Below, piece after piece: positions 8,047-17,467 of a stretch of DNA of 64,000 nt. Origin of the DNA: Pseudomonadota bacterium (GTDB taxonomy: Bacteria; Pseudomonadota; Gammaproteobacteria; Burkholderiales; Burkholderiaceae_C); NCBI GenBank assembly GCA_021783695.1, contig JAJXTO010000008.1:38227-102226 (forward strand). Reading direction: 5' to 3'. Position 1 is the stretch's first letter; every line of letters starts with the position of its first letter. The notes under the pieces were generated by a model. The model saw nothing but the letters and a program-made list of their open reading frames with translations, was not told the DNA's origin and did not search any database. The translations under genes and the position numbers were made by a program.

Positions 8047-9576
8047 TTACTGCGGCAGGGTCTTGTCGATCAGCTTGTGTTGCGCATGCTCCTGTTCCAG
8101 CGCGCGCAGCCGGGCGTCGATGATGGAGGCCTCGAAATAATCCGCGCCCGGGGTGCGCTGTGCGATGCGCAACTGCTCGATGGCAGCCTCGGTCTTGCCT
8201 TGCAGCGCGTAAGCCTCGGCGGTGGCACGGTGCTGCGCGGCAAACGCGCCTGTTGCCGCATCGGCGCGAGCGAGGTCTTCCCACAGGGTGATGTCCTGCG
8301 GGGACGCCACGGTTTGCTGCCGCAAAAAGTCGCGCGCCGGGGTTTTGTTGGGCTGCGCCAGCAGGCAGCGCGACAGCAGATGCAGCGTGGCGGCGGACTG
8401 CGGAAACTGCGTGCGCAACGTGCGCGCCGACTCCAGCGCCTGTGTCGGCTGGGTGTCCAGCAGCAACTCCGTGTGCAGCAGGTCCAGCGGCAGCCGCTCG
8501 GCGGCGGAGGCGTGGTTTGCGGCGGCTTGCGCACGGGCGAGGGCGGATGCCGCAGCATCAAACCGCTTGAGGCGCTGCAGCACCACGGCCTGACCGTAGG
8601 CCCAGGCCGCCTGTTGCGCCGGGAAGACGGCTGTGTCGGCTGCGAACTGCCGTTCTTCGCGCAGCATGGCGTCGTGCGACTGCGGGGTGAGGGCGCGGGC
8701 GCGGGCGTTCATCAGCCAGAACAGCAGGTCGTGGTCGGGCGGCAGGGGTTTGTTGCCGCCGCGAGCCTGGGCGTCGGCGATGCGTTCGCCGGTCAGCGGA
8801 TGGGTCTGGAGAAAGGCGAAGACGTCGGTATCGTCCAGGCGCGACAGGTTTTGCAGGCGCAGCAGCATGCTGGCCATGGCCTGCGGCGGGTAGCCTGAGT
8901 CGGCCAGAACTTCCTCGCCGGTGCGGTCGGCGTCGCGCTCGTTGCTGCGGGAAAAGCGCAGTGCGTTGTCGATGGCTGCGGCCTGGCCGCCCAGGGCCAG
9001 CCCCTGCGCCGCCTGATCCTGCCCCGCGCTGGCGGCAACGATGGCGAGGATGAGCGAGCCGATGCTCAGCAGCCGGTCCTTGCCTGCCTGCGCCAGCCGC
9101 TGGGCAATGTGGCGCTGAGTGATGTGCGACATTTCATGCGCAAACACCGCGGCCACCTGGTCGTGCGATTGCGCGTCGATCACCATGCCGGTGTGTACCC
9201 CGATCCAGCCACCGGGCAGGGCGAAGGCGTTGAAGCTGCGGTCGCGCAGCAGGAACACATGGAACTGGCGCGGCGCCTCCATTTCGGCGGTGCGCCGGGC
9301 CGCCGGGGTGAGGCGGTCGACGATGGACTGCAAATAGTCGCGCAGCAGGCTGTCGTGCAGATAGGCGGGCTCCTGGCGCATTTCGCGCATGATGATCTCG
9401 CCCAGACGTTTCTCCTGCGCAGCAGAAAAGCTGCCCTGCGCCGGGTCGCCCAGCGTGGGCAGGCTGCTGGCGTAGCCAGGATCGCGCGCATCGGCGATTT
9501 GCGCCCAGGCTGCTGTGGGGAACAACAGCGCAGTGCTCAGCAGACAGCACGAGAAGCGACGTAGCGCACGGGGCAT
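8047..9576 (-). CDS. bepA: BepA-like M48 periplasmic metalloprotease with TPR tail
   Basis: The 509-residue protein begins with a signal peptide (cleavage near AAWAQ, residues 22-26). The zinc-binding HEMSH motif is at residues 147-151 and the third ligand Glu is probably in NERDADRTG further on. A Leu/Ala-rich helical repeat region of TPR type fills the C-terminal half (about 290-490). This is the architecture of BepA (YfgC), a periplasmic protease and chaperone that surveys LptD and BAM assembly at the outer membrane. It lies 12 bases downstream of ptsI on the same strand; PglL/Wzy follows 48 bases on. Confidence 0.9.
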   Translation of the reverse strand: MPRALRRFSCCLLSTALLFPTAAWAQIADARDPGYASSLPTLGDPAQGSFSAAQEKRLGEIIMREMRQEPAYLHDSLLRDYLQSIVDRLTPAARRTAEMEAPRQFHVFLLRDRSFNAFALPGGWIGVHTGMVIDAQSHDQVAAVFAHEMSHITQRHIAQRLAQAGKDRLLSIGSLILAIVAASAGQDQAAQGLALGGQAAAIDNALRFSRSNERDADRTGEEVLADSGYPPQAMASMLLRLQNLSRLDDTDVFAFLQTHPLTGERIADAQARGGNKPLPPDHDLLFWLMNARARALTPQSHDAMLREERQFAADTAVFPAQQAAWAYGQAVVLQRLKRFDAAASALARAQAAANHASAAERLPLDLLHTELLLDTQPTQALESARTLRTQFPQSAATLHLLSRCLLAQPNKTPARDFLRQQTVASPQDITLWEDLARADAATGAFAAQHRATAEAYALQGKTEAAIEQLRIAQRTPGADYFEASIIDARLRALEQEHAQHKLIDKTLPQ

Positions 9577-9588
9577 GAGAGCACCTTT

Positions 9589-11340
9589 TCAGCCGAGTGC
9601 CGCGAGCGCGGCCTGCTGCTCCTCGGGCTCGTAAGCCTGCAGCACGGCTTGCACCAGCGGCGCGAGCCTGTTGGTGTCGGCGCGCAGCACTTCCTGCTTG
9701 ACCGCGAGAATTTGTGCCGGGTGCATGGAAAAACTGCGCAGTCCCATGCCCAGCAGCAGACGGGTGAGGGTGGGGTCGCCAGCCATTTCACCGCATACGC
9801 TGATGTCCACCGGACGATCTTTCCACGCTGCGGCGGCGCGGGTTTGCGCAATGATCTGCGCCAGCAGGTTGAGCACGGCGGGGTGCAGCGGGTCATACAG
9901 GTTGGAGACGCTTTCGTCCGCCCGGTCGATGGCCAGGGTGTACTGCACCAGATCGTTGGTGCCGACCGACAAAAAGTCGAAATGCCGCAGGAACAATGGC
10001 AGTGCGAGCGCGGCGCCGGGCACTTCGATCATGGCGCCGACTTCCACCGGGCCGAAGGCCACGCCGATGGCGGTGAGTTCGGCGCGGGCCTTGTCGAGTT
10101 CGGCAAAGGTCTGGCGGATTTCACTGGCGTGCGCCACCATGGGAATGAGCACTTTGAGCGGCCCCAGAGCGGCGGCGCGCAGCAGGGCGCGGAGCTGGAT
10201 GCGGAACATCGCCGGGTCGGACAGGCTGTAGCGGATGGCGCGCAGCCCCAGCGCGGGGTTGAGGTGGGTGAACTCGCCATCGCGGTAATCCTCGATGTCC
10301 AGCGGCTTGTCCGAGCCGATGTCGATGGTGCGGATGGTGACCGGCTTGCCCTGCATGGCCTGCAGCACGCGGCGGTAGGCCTCGTACTGCTCGTCCTCAT
10401 CCGGCAGATTGCCGGCGCGGTTCATGAACAGAAATTCGGTGCGGAACAGCCCCACCCCGGCGGCGCCGGCCTCCAGCGCAGGTGCACAGTCTTCGGGCTG
10501 CTCGATATTGGCCAGCAGTTCCACCGGCTCGGCGTTGAGGGTGCGCGCGGGGGTGTATTTCAGGCGCTTGAGCCGCTCGCGGGCGAGTTGCGATTCCTGC
10601 TGGCGCAGGCGGTAGTCTTCGAGGATGACCGGGGATGGATCGACGATGAGCAGACCGCTGTCGCCGTCGATGATGACCAGATCGTCCTGCCGGATCAGGC
10701 TGCCGGCCGAGCGCGCACCCACCACGGCAGGAATGTCCAGGCTGCGGGCAACGATGGCTGTATGCGAGGTCTTGCCGCCGACATCGGTGACAAACCCCTT
10801 GAACACTCCGGTCTTGAACTGCAGCATGTCCGCCGGAGCGATGTCGTGGGCGATGAGAACCAGATCGCCATTGCCGCTGGCCGAGCGCGCCAGCCCGGCG
10901 CTGCCGCGCAGGGCGCGCAGCACGCGCTCGACCACTTGTTCGACGTCGGCGATGCGCTCGCGCAGATAAGGGTCGTCCATCTCCTCGAAGTTGCGCGAGA
11001 TGACGTCGAGCTGCGCGGTGAGCGCCCACTCGGCGTTGTAGCGGCGCTGCCGGATCCAGGTGATGGTGTCCAGTGCCATCTGCCGGTCGTCGAGCAGCAT
11101 TTTGTGCACGTCGATGAACGCGGCCATCTCGGCGGGAGCGTCGGGCGGAAGCTCGGCCTTGAGGGTGTCGAGTTCGGCACGCACGGCGCGGCGTGCGGCG
11201 CGCAGGCGCTCGATTTCCGCCTCTTCCGTGCCCGGATCGACGAAGTAGTGCGCCACGTCCAGCCGGGCCGAGGCGAGGATGACGGCACGCCCGATGGCCA
11301 TGCCGCGTGAAACCGGAATACCGAACAGTTGAAGAGCCAT
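9589..11340 (-). CDS. ptsI: PTS enzyme I (phosphoenolpyruvate-protein phosphotransferase)
   Basis: The 583-residue protein is full-length enzyme I, transferring phosphate from PEP to HPr. The phosphorylated histidine is H193 in GGKTSHTAIVARS. The PEP-binding TIM barrel follows, with GVGLFRTEFLFMNR, TIRTIDIGSDKP, FLSVGTNDLVQYTLA and SVCGEMAGDP (which carries the C-terminal active cysteine). No sugar permease is in the window. Its partners HPr and EIIA-Man are on the same strand but 10 kb upstream, so this is probably part of a regulatory PTS whose cluster has been split. Confidence 0.97.
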   Translation of the reverse strand: MALQLFGIPVSRGMAIGRAVILASARLDVAHYFVDPGTEEAEIERLRAARRAVRAELDTLKAELPPDAPAEMAAFIDVHKMLLDDRQMALDTITWIRQRRYNAEWALTAQLDVISRNFEEMDDPYLRERIADVEQVVERVLRALRGSAGLARSASGNGDLVLIAHDIAPADMLQFKTGVFKGFVTDVGGKTSHTAIVARSLDIPAVVGARSAGSLIRQDDLVIIDGDSGLLIVDPSPVILEDYRLRQQESQLARERLKRLKYTPARTLNAEPVELLANIEQPEDCAPALEAGAAGVGLFRTEFLFMNRAGNLPDEDEQYEAYRRVLQAMQGKPVTIRTIDIGSDKPLDIEDYRDGEFTHLNPALGLRAIRYSLSDPAMFRIQLRALLRAAALGPLKVLIPMVAHASEIRQTFAELDKARAELTAIGVAFGPVEVGAMIEVPGAALALPLFLRHFDFLSVGTNDLVQYTLAIDRADESVSNLYDPLHPAVLNLLAQIIAQTRAAAAWKDRPVDISVCGEMAGDPTLTRLLLGMGLRSFSMHPAQILAVKQEVLRADTNRLAPLVQAVLQAYEPEEQQAALAALG

Positions 11341-11504
11341 GCGGCGATGGTAACGGCGGGCACGCCCCGAACAGAACCGCGATGCCGGGTATCACCATCC
11401 AGGATGGCAGGGTTATGCACGCGGCCCTATGCTGCAGCTCGATCTGCGCGCCTCAGAGCGTGCGGTCGCCTCTCTGTTCCACGTTCTTTTTCTGGAGATG
11501 CACC

Positions 11505-11909
11505 ATGCACAAAATCGCACTCGCAGCGGCCCTGCTGGGCTTTGCCGCAGCACCGGCCTTCGCTTCCACCATGCACCACGAGATCAAGGTCGAACTCGCG
11601 GCGCAGAACAACTCCGGTGAAACCGGCTATGCCCTGATCAAGCCGATGGGCAAGGGCATCGAAGTCATCGTTCACCTCAAAGGCGGCCCCAAGGGTGTGG
11701 CCCAGCCAGACCACATCCACCCCGGCACCTGTGCCAATCTCAATCCGGTGCCCAAGTACCCATTGGAAAACGTGGTGGACGGCAAATCGGTGACCAAGCT
11801 GCCGAACGTGAGCATGGACGATCTGTTCAAGGAACCCATGGCCATCAACGTGCATGAAAGCGCGCAGGATCTGAAGAAATACGTGGCCTGCGGCGACATC
11901 AAGAAATAA
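11505..11909 (+). CDS. Small secreted CHRD/SodC-like protein of unknown function
   Basis: The 134-residue protein has a clear signal peptide (MHKIALAAALLGFAAAPAFA, about 20 residues). The mature part is beta-rich and contains QPDHIHPGTCANL and an NVHESAQDLKKYVACGD tail. It loosely resembles CHRD and Cu-Zn superoxide-dismutase-like folds, but I see no complete metal site. The two cysteines near each end could form a disulfide in the periplasm. I chose the ATG at 11505 because GGAG lies at 11494-11497 and the signal peptide begins there. It is a single gene followed by its own terminator, divergent from ptsI. Function unknown. Confidence 0.75.
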   Translation: MHKIALAAALLGFAAAPAFASTMHHEIKVELAAQNNSGETGYALIKPMGKGIEVIVHLKGGPKGVAQPDHIHPGTCANLNPVPKYPLENVVDGKSVTKLPNVSMDDLFKEPMAINVHESAQDLKKYVACGDIKK

Positions 11910-11934
11910 GGCTCGCGTTACCATCCATCTCCAT

Positions 11935-11961
11935 GCGGGGCGTCAACGAGGCGCCCCGTTT
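11935..11961 (+). terminator. Probable intrinsic terminator after the secreted protein gene
   Basis: A 7-bp GC stem (CGGGGCG with CGCCCCG) closes a 9-base loop and is followed by TTTG. The T tract is short, so efficiency is uncertain. Confidence 0.55.
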
Positions 11962-11979
11962 GCATTGGAGTTGTGCCGC

Positions 11980-12459
11980 GTGATCACCCTTGTCGATGTC
12001 GATTTGTCACTTCCTGAGCATGCGCTTGCGGTGCCGGAACTGATTTCCCGCTATGCCCGCGACCCCATGGGCGGCGGCGAAGATCTCGCTCCCGAGGTCA
12101 AGGCCGTGCTGGTGCAGCGCCTGCGCGAGCGGGCGGATTATGTCGGCGTCCTCGCCATGGACGGCGCCACACCCGCCGCGCTGATCAACTGCTTCGAGGG
12201 GTTTTCCACTTTCATGGCACGGCCGCTGATGAATGTGCATGACGTCTATGTGGAGCCGGCCTACCGCGGCCAGGGTCTGTCGCGCCGTCTGTTGCAGCGG
12301 GTGGAAGCACTGGCCCGGGCGCGCGGATGCGGCAAGCTCACGCTGGAAGTGCTCGACGGCAACGCCGCGGCGATTGCCAGCTACCGGCGCTTTGGCTTCG
12401 AGACCTATGTCCTAGACCCGGCATTCGGCCGGGCGCAGTTCTGGCAGAAAGTGCTTTGA
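11980..12459 (+). CDS. GNAT-family N-acetyltransferase
   Basis: The 159-residue protein contains acetyl-CoA-binding motif A, VYVEPAYRGQGLSRRLLQRV, and the later NAAAIASYRRFGFETY segment typical of GNAT enzymes. It should transfer an acetyl group to an amine of an unknown small molecule or protein. I chose the GTG at 11980 because GGAG lies nine bases upstream; an in-frame TTG at 11965 overlaps that site. It converges with the TRAP permease gene, four bases away. Confidence 0.88.
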   Translation: MITLVDVDLSLPEHALAVPELISRYARDPMGGGEDLAPEVKAVLVQRLRERADYVGVLAMDGATPAALINCFEGFSTFMARPLMNVHDVYVEPAYRGQGLSRRLLQRVEALARARGCGKLTLEVLDGNAAAIASYRRFGFETYVLDPAFGRAQFWQKVL

Positions 12460-12463
12460 GCGT

Positions 12464-14548
12464 TCAGGCGACAGCCGCTGCGGTCTGCCCGCGGGTGCGC
12501 AGGCCATGCCACAGCAAGACGAGGGCGGCCAGCGCGAACCCAGCCCCATCCGTCAAGGGCAGTGCGGTGATCAGCAGCGCGGCGGCGGCAAAGGCCAACA
12601 GCCGCTCAGCCACATTCATGTTTGCGCGCAGGTAGCCCACCGCCACAGCGCCCCACAGCACGATGGCGAGGACGGCCTTGGCCGTGACATAGGCCACGCC
12701 CAGCCAGGTCCAGTTGCCCTGCAGCATGAGCTGTGGGTCGTACACGGCGACATACGGCACGACAAAACCGGCCAGCGCAATCTGCGTGGCCTTGAAGCCG
12801 ATACGCATTGGCGACGCCTTGGCCACCGACGCCGCGGCGAACGCGGCCAGCGCCACTGGTGGCGTGAGGTCGGCCATGATGCCGAAATAGAACACGAACA
12901 TATGGCTGACGATCAGCGGCACTCCGAGTTTGAGCAGCGCGGGCGCGGCGATCGAACTGGTGATGATGTAGTTCGGGATGGTCGGAATGCCCATGCCCAG
13001 CACCAGACACACCAGCATGGTCAGCAGCAGCGACAGCAGCAGGCTGCGCGCGCCGATGTCGACGATGAACCCGGCGAAGCTCGTGGCCGCACCGGTGAGA
13101 GTGAGCACGCCGACGATGACGCCGACAATGGCGCAGGCAATCCCAACGGGCAGCGCCTGCCGCGCGCCGTCGATCAGGCTGTCGCGCAGCACCCGCAGGG
13201 TTTGCCGTCCGCCCTGAATCACCAGATTCACCGCCACCAACGCGGCGATGACGGCCAGCACCGGCACGATGCCGTACTGCACGAAGGCCGCCGCGCCCAG
13301 GCCGCAGGCAAACCAGAACACCATGCGGAACGCGGTGTGCGACATGCGCACGGCAATTGCGGCGCCGAGCAGCAGTATGGCGGTCAGCGACAGCCCCATC
13401 ATGCCGGCGAACATCGGGGTGAAGCCGTGGAACAGCATCCACACCAGCACGGCCAGTGGCAACGCGAGGTGCCAGTTGTCCTTCAGCGCCCGCCATGGGT
13501 TGGGGATTTGCTCGGCAGGCAGGCCGAGCAGCTTTTTCCGCCCGGCCTCCAGATGCACCATCCAGAATACCGTGAGGTAGTACAGGGCCGCCGGGATGAC
13601 GGCGGCCTTGACGATGTCGGCATACGGCACGTTGAGCGTTTCGGCCATGATGAAGGCGACCGCGCCCATGACCGGCGGCATGATCTGTCCACCCATGCTC
13701 GCCGTGGCTTCGACCGCTCCGGCGAACACCGGCGAGTAGCCAAAGCGCTTCATCAGCGGAATGGTGAACTGCCCGACAGTGAGCACATTGGCCACGCCCG
13801 AGCCGGAGATGGTCCCCATCAGTCCGGAGGAGATGACCGCGACTTTGGCCGGCCCGCCGCGCGCCTTGCCCACCAGGCCCAATGCCAGCGCATTGAACAG
13901 CCGGATCATCCCGGCATGTTCCAGAAACGCGCCGAACAGGATGAACAAAAAGATGTACGTCGCCGACACCAGGGTCGGAATGCCGTAGATACCTTCGGTT
14001 CCCAGATAAACCTGGCCGATGATCTGATCCAGGCCGTAGCCGCGGTGGCTGATGGCATCTGGCAGGTACTGGCCGAACAGGCCATAGAGCAGAAACGCGG
14101 CGCAGACCAGCGGCAGCGCGAGGCCCAGACTGCGCCGCGCGGCCTCGAACAACAAGATCACGACCGTGGCGCCGACGAGCAAATCAACAGTGGTCGGATC
14201 GCCGCTGCGCTGGATCAGATCTGCCTCGAAAAACCAGTGGTATAGCCCGAGCCCGAAGGCCGCAGCACCCAGCAGCCAGTCAAACCACGGAATGCGGTGC
14301 AACCAGCTCCTGCGCTTGAGCGCGGGCACCGCCCAGAACACCAGCAGCATCAGAAATCCCACATGCAGCGAGCGCATCACCAGGCTCGACAGCGGGTGGA
14401 ATGCCGCCATCACGAGCTGATAGGCGGAAAACGCCAGCGCCGCCGCCATGACCATGCGCTGCGCGACGCCGAACAAGGAGCGCTGGTGGCCGCTGTCGGC
14501 ATGCGGCTCGGAAGAGGTGTGGATCAACTCGTCGGCAGTGGCGCTCAT
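12464..14548 (-). CDS. TAXI-type TRAP transporter fused permease (DctQM)
   Basis: The 694-residue protein is an integral membrane protein with many helices. The N-terminal 180 residues correspond to the small DctQ-like part, and the remainder to the large DctM-like permease, with the conserved SGSGVANVLTVGQFTIPLMKR, ASMGGQIMPPVMGAVAFIMAE and LGMGIPTIPNYII motifs. TRAP transporters use ion gradients for substrate uptake. The fused arrangement is characteristic of TAXI-type systems, which agrees with the TAXI binding protein encoded just upstream. The substrate is not determinable; acidic compounds are common for this family. Confidence 0.94.
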   Translation of the reverse strand: MSATADELIHTSSEPHADSGHQRSLFGVAQRMVMAAALAFSAYQLVMAAFHPLSSLVMRSLHVGFLMLLVFWAVPALKRRSWLHRIPWFDWLLGAAAFGLGLYHWFFEADLIQRSGDPTTVDLLVGATVVILLFEAARRSLGLALPLVCAAFLLYGLFGQYLPDAISHRGYGLDQIIGQVYLGTEGIYGIPTLVSATYIFLFILFGAFLEHAGMIRLFNALALGLVGKARGGPAKVAVISSGLMGTISGSGVANVLTVGQFTIPLMKRFGYSPVFAGAVEATASMGGQIMPPVMGAVAFIMAETLNVPYADIVKAAVIPAALYYLTVFWMVHLEAGRKKLLGLPAEQIPNPWRALKDNWHLALPLAVLVWMLFHGFTPMFAGMMGLSLTAILLLGAAIAVRMSHTAFRMVFWFACGLGAAAFVQYGIVPVLAVIAALVAVNLVIQGGRQTLRVLRDSLIDGARQALPVGIACAIVGVIVGVLTLTGAATSFAGFIVDIGARSLLLSLLLTMLVCLVLGMGIPTIPNYIITSSIAAPALLKLGVPLIVSHMFVFYFGIMADLTPPVALAAFAAASVAKASPMRIGFKATQIALAGFVVPYVAVYDPQLMLQGNWTWLGVAYVTAKAVLAIVLWGAVAVGYLRANMNVAERLLAFAAAALLITALPLTDGAGFALAALVLLWHGLRTRGQTAAAVA

Positions 14549-14578
14549 GGTTTGCGTCCGGTCGATGCGGCGGGCGGC

Positions 14579-15559
14579 TTACTTCAGCACTCCGGTTTCG
14601 CGGTAGAACTTGGCCGCGCCAGGGTGCAACGGCACGGGAGCGTGGAGCGGCGCGTCTTTCAGGCTGATGCCCTTGGCCGCTGCGTGCGCTGCCGCCAGCT
14701 CGGGCAGGTTGGTGAACATCGCCTTGGTCATTTGATAGACCCGCTCCTCGCTCAAACCCTCGCGGGTGACGAGAAAGTTCTGGATGCGCGCGGTTGGCAC
14801 TGCCTCGGTTTGACCTTCATAGGTGCCCGCCGGAATGATGCCGATCTGATAGGCCGGATCGCCGACCTTGGCGATGATGTCCGCGGGCACGGGTACGACG
14901 ACGATTTTTTGCGACGCCGCCAAATCACGCAGCGACGCGACACCCAGTCCGGCAGACTGCAGCGTGGCGTCGAGCTGGCGGTTTTTCATCAGTTCGACCG
15001 ATTCGCCAAACGGCAGGTATTCCACCTTGGAAAAATCCTTGTAGCTCAGCCCGGCGGCGTTGAACAGGGCGCGGGCGTTGAGCTCGGTGCCGCTTTTGGG
15101 CGCGCCGACCGAGATGCTTTTACCCTTGAGATCGGCCAGGGTCTTGATGCCTGCATCCGCGCGCGCGACGATCTGCACATAGTTGGAATAGATTGCCGCC
15201 ATGGTGCGCAGCCTTTTCAACGGCGCCTTGAAACCGGCGTCGGCCTCTCCCTTCCACGCATCCGACAGCGCGTCGCCCAGCGAAAAACCCAGTTCGGCAC
15301 GGCCCGCTTCGAGCAGGTTGAGGTTTTCCACCGAACCCTTGGTCGCCTGCACCGAACTTTTGGCCGATGGAATCGCCTTGGCATAGATCTGCGACAGCGC
15401 CACGCCCAGCGGGTAATACACCCCGCTGGTGCCGCCGGTGACGATGGTGATGTACTCGGCAGCGAAGGCATTGCGCAGCGAGAAGGGGTAGAGCAGCGCG
15501 GCGCCGCCCGTCAGGGCAAGCGCGCGGCGACGCGAGGGGGATGCGGGGTTTTGGGCCAT
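14579..15559 (-). CDS. TAXI-family TRAP transporter periplasmic binding protein
   Basis: The 326-residue protein matches TAXI solute receptors: TIVTGGTSGVYYPLGVALSQ after the signal peptide, then GRAELGFSLGDAL, DLKGKSISVGAPKSGTE and a C-terminal APLHAPVPLHPGAAKFYRE. The signal peptide contains SRRRALAL, a plausible twin-arginine motif, followed by a hydrophobic stretch ending near AFAAE, so it could be Tat-exported; tatABC are encoded later in this window. The ATG at 15559 starts this signal; a longer frame to 15661 is unsupported. It is the first gene of the pair with the fused permease. Confidence 0.93.
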   Translation of the reverse strand: MAQNPASPSRRRALALTGGAALLYPFSLRNAFAAEYITIVTGGTSGVYYPLGVALSQIYAKAIPSAKSSVQATKGSVENLNLLEAGRAELGFSLGDALSDAWKGEADAGFKAPLKRLRTMAAIYSNYVQIVARADAGIKTLADLKGKSISVGAPKSGTELNARALFNAAGLSYKDFSKVEYLPFGESVELMKNRQLDATLQSAGLGVASLRDLAASQKIVVVPVPADIIAKVGDPAYQIGIIPAGTYEGQTEAVPTARIQNFLVTREGLSEERVYQMTKAMFTNLPELAAAHAAAKGISLKDAPLHAPVPLHPGAAKFYRETGVLK

Positions 15560-15689
15560 GAATGGTCTCCGTGCGAACGTTGTTACAAACGGAAACGATG
15601 CTAGCCAGTTTGCGGTCGAATGCAACAGGGAAAGCAGGGAGCGGCGAATTGGGCGGCGCACCAGGAGGGTGCGCGCATGCAGGTTTGCC

Positions 15690-16454
15690 CTACAGGATCT
15701 TGGACAGGAACTGCCGCGTGCGCTCGTGACCGGGGTTGCCGAAGAACTGTTCGGGCGCGGCCGACTCGATGATCTTGCCCTGATCCATCATCACCACGCG
15801 GTCGGCCACTTCGCGGGCGAAGCCCATCTCATGCGTGACGACCACCATGGTCATGCCGTCCCGGGCGAGCGATTTCATCACATCGAGCACTTCGCCGACC
15901 AGCTCGGGGTCGAGCGCGGAAGTCGGCTCGTCGAACAGCATCAGCTTCGGTTCCATGGCCAGCGCGCGGGCGATGGCCACCCGCTGCTGCTGCCCGCCGG
16001 AGAGCTGGTTGGGATAGGCCCCGGCGCGGTCGGCCAGGCCCACTCGGGCCAGCAAAGCGTGCGCGCGTTGCGCCGCCTGGGCCTTGGGCATCTTGCGCAC
16101 AAGCATTGGCGCTTCGATGATGTTCTGTAGTGCCGTCATGTGTCCAAACAGATTGAAGCGCTGAAACACCATGCCGACATCGGCGCGGTGGCGGCAGATG
16201 TCGCGGTCGTGCAGCTCGTGCAGCCGGTCGCCCACCTGCCGGTAGCCCACCAGTTCGCCATCGACCAACAGGCGGCCGGAGTCGATTTTTTCCAGGTGGT
16301 TGATGCAGCGCAGAAAGGTCGATTTTCCCGAGCCGGAGGCGCCCAGCAGGCAGACCACTTCACCGCGTCGCACATCGAGCGAAATGCCCTTGAGCACCTC
16401 GATCGTGCCGAAGCGCTTGTGCACGCCCTCGGCCCTGACCATGATGTCGCTCAC
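15690..16454 (-). CDS. Polar amino acid ABC transporter ATP-binding protein
   Basis: The 254-residue ATPase has the Walker A GASGSGKS (about residues 37-44), the signature [19 protein letters not shown], and Walker [15 protein letters not shown]. It matches the GlnQ/HisP group that powers uptake of polar amino acids at the inner membrane. It overlaps the permease stop by ATGA and is the last gene of the SBP-permease-ATPase set. Confidence 0.95.
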   Translation of the reverse strand: MSDIMVRAEGVHKRFGTIEVLKGISLDVRRGEVVCLLGASGSGKSTFLRCINHLEKIDSGRLLVDGELVGYRQVGDRLHELHDRDICRHRADVGMVFQRFNLFGHMTALQNIIEAPMLVRKMPKAQAAQRAHALLARVGLADRAGAYPNQLSGGQQQRVAIARALAMEPKLMLFDEPTSALDPELVGEVLDVMKSLARDGMTMVVVTHEMGFAREVADRVVMMDQGKIIESAAPEQFFGNPGHERTRQFLSKIL

Positions 16455-17329
16455 TGCTCGGCCCTCACGCGGGTGAGCAGCGCGCGCAGGCGCTGCAGTG
16501 GCGTCGGAGGCGCCTTGCGCGTGATGCTGCGGCCGAAATGCCGCTCGATATAGAACTGTCCAATGGACAGCACCGTGGTCACCAGCAGGTACCAGATGCT
16601 CGCCACCAGCAGCAGCGGGATGGTGCGATAGTTCACGGCGTAGATGAGCTGTACCGAATACAGCAGATCGCTGACGGCGATGACACTGACCAGCGACGTG
16701 GTCTTGAGCATCGAGATGGTCTCATTCCCGGTGGGGGGCACGATCACCCGCATGGCCTGCGGCAGCACCACCCGCCGCATGATCTGCAGCCGGGACATGC
16801 CCAGGGCCGCGCCGGCCTCGCTCTGGCCTTCGTCCACCGACAGAATGCCGGCGCGCACGATTTCGGCCATGTAGGCGCCTTCGTTGAGCCCGAGCGCAAG
16901 TATGGCGGCGATGAACGGTGTGATGAGATTGTTGGCGTCGAAGCTCCAGGAGCCGATGCCGATACTGGGATAGAGCGCGGTGATGTTGAACCAGAACAGA
17001 ATCTGCACCAGCACCGGCGTGCCGCGAAACAGCCAGATGTAGAACTGGCTCGCGCCGGAGACCAGCGGGTTGAGCGACAGCCGCATCACCGCCAGCAGCA
17101 CCCCCAGGGCCACGCCGATGAGCATGGAAATCACCGTGAGTTCGAGGGTCAGCAGCAGACCGTGCAGCACCCGCATGGAAAAGAAATACTCGCCCACCAC
17201 CGACCACTCGAAGCGCGGGTTGGTGGTGAAGGAGTAAACCATGGCCAGCGCTAGCGCAAACACCGCAGCGGCCGCGATCCAGCGCCCGGGGTGCCGCGCA
17301 GGAATGGCCTTGATGTCGTCAGGTCGCAT
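16451..17329 (-). CDS. Polar amino acid ABC transporter permease
   Basis: The 292-residue membrane protein has one N-terminal helix (about 13-33) and a HisM/GlnP-type permease core: [44 protein letters not shown] and the EAA loop [27 protein letters not shown] chose the ATG at 17329. One permease gene is present, so the channel is probably a homodimer. A dispersed palindromic repeat sits between this gene and the binding-protein gene. Confidence 0.94.
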   Translation of the reverse strand: MRPDDIKAIPARHPGRWIAAAAVFALALAMVYSFTTNPRFEWSVVGEYFFSMRVLHGLLLTLELTVISMLIGVALGVLLAVMRLSLNPLVSGASQFYIWLFRGTPVLVQILFWFNITALYPSIGIGSWSFDANNLITPFIAAILALGLNEGAYMAEIVRAGILSVDEGQSEAGAALGMSRLQIMRRVVLPQAMRVIVPPTGNETISMLKTTSLVSVIAVSDLLYSVQLIYAVNYRTIPLLLVASIWYLLVTTVLSIGQFYIERHFGRSITRKAPPTPLQRLRALLTRVRAEQ

Positions 17330-17413
17330 CGGTTTGCAGCGTTGGGAAGGACAAAGGTCGGCTCGAGGGCGTCCCCAGACCCGTTGCATTCGCGTCAGAT
17401 CTGCCGAGAGGGA

Positions 17414-17446
17414 TGAGAAAACTCGGGGCGGTCCCGCGTTTTCTCA
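17414..17446 (+). repeat. Dispersed palindromic element, copy 1
   Basis: Arms TGAGAAAAC and GTTTTCTCA (9 bp each, perfect) flank the 15-base centre TCGGGGCGGTCCCGC. The same architecture recurs at 22536, 32241 and 58945. It lies in the 138-base gap between the amino-acid binding-protein gene and its permease and could modulate expression of downstream genes. Confidence 0.85.
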
Positions 17447-17467
17447 TGCGCCGACAGGGACAGAGAC

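Noticed and set aside
12506..14245. 579-codon frame opposite the TRAP permease
   Set aside because: It lacks hydrophobic or domain structure; the minus strand has full TRAP motifs.
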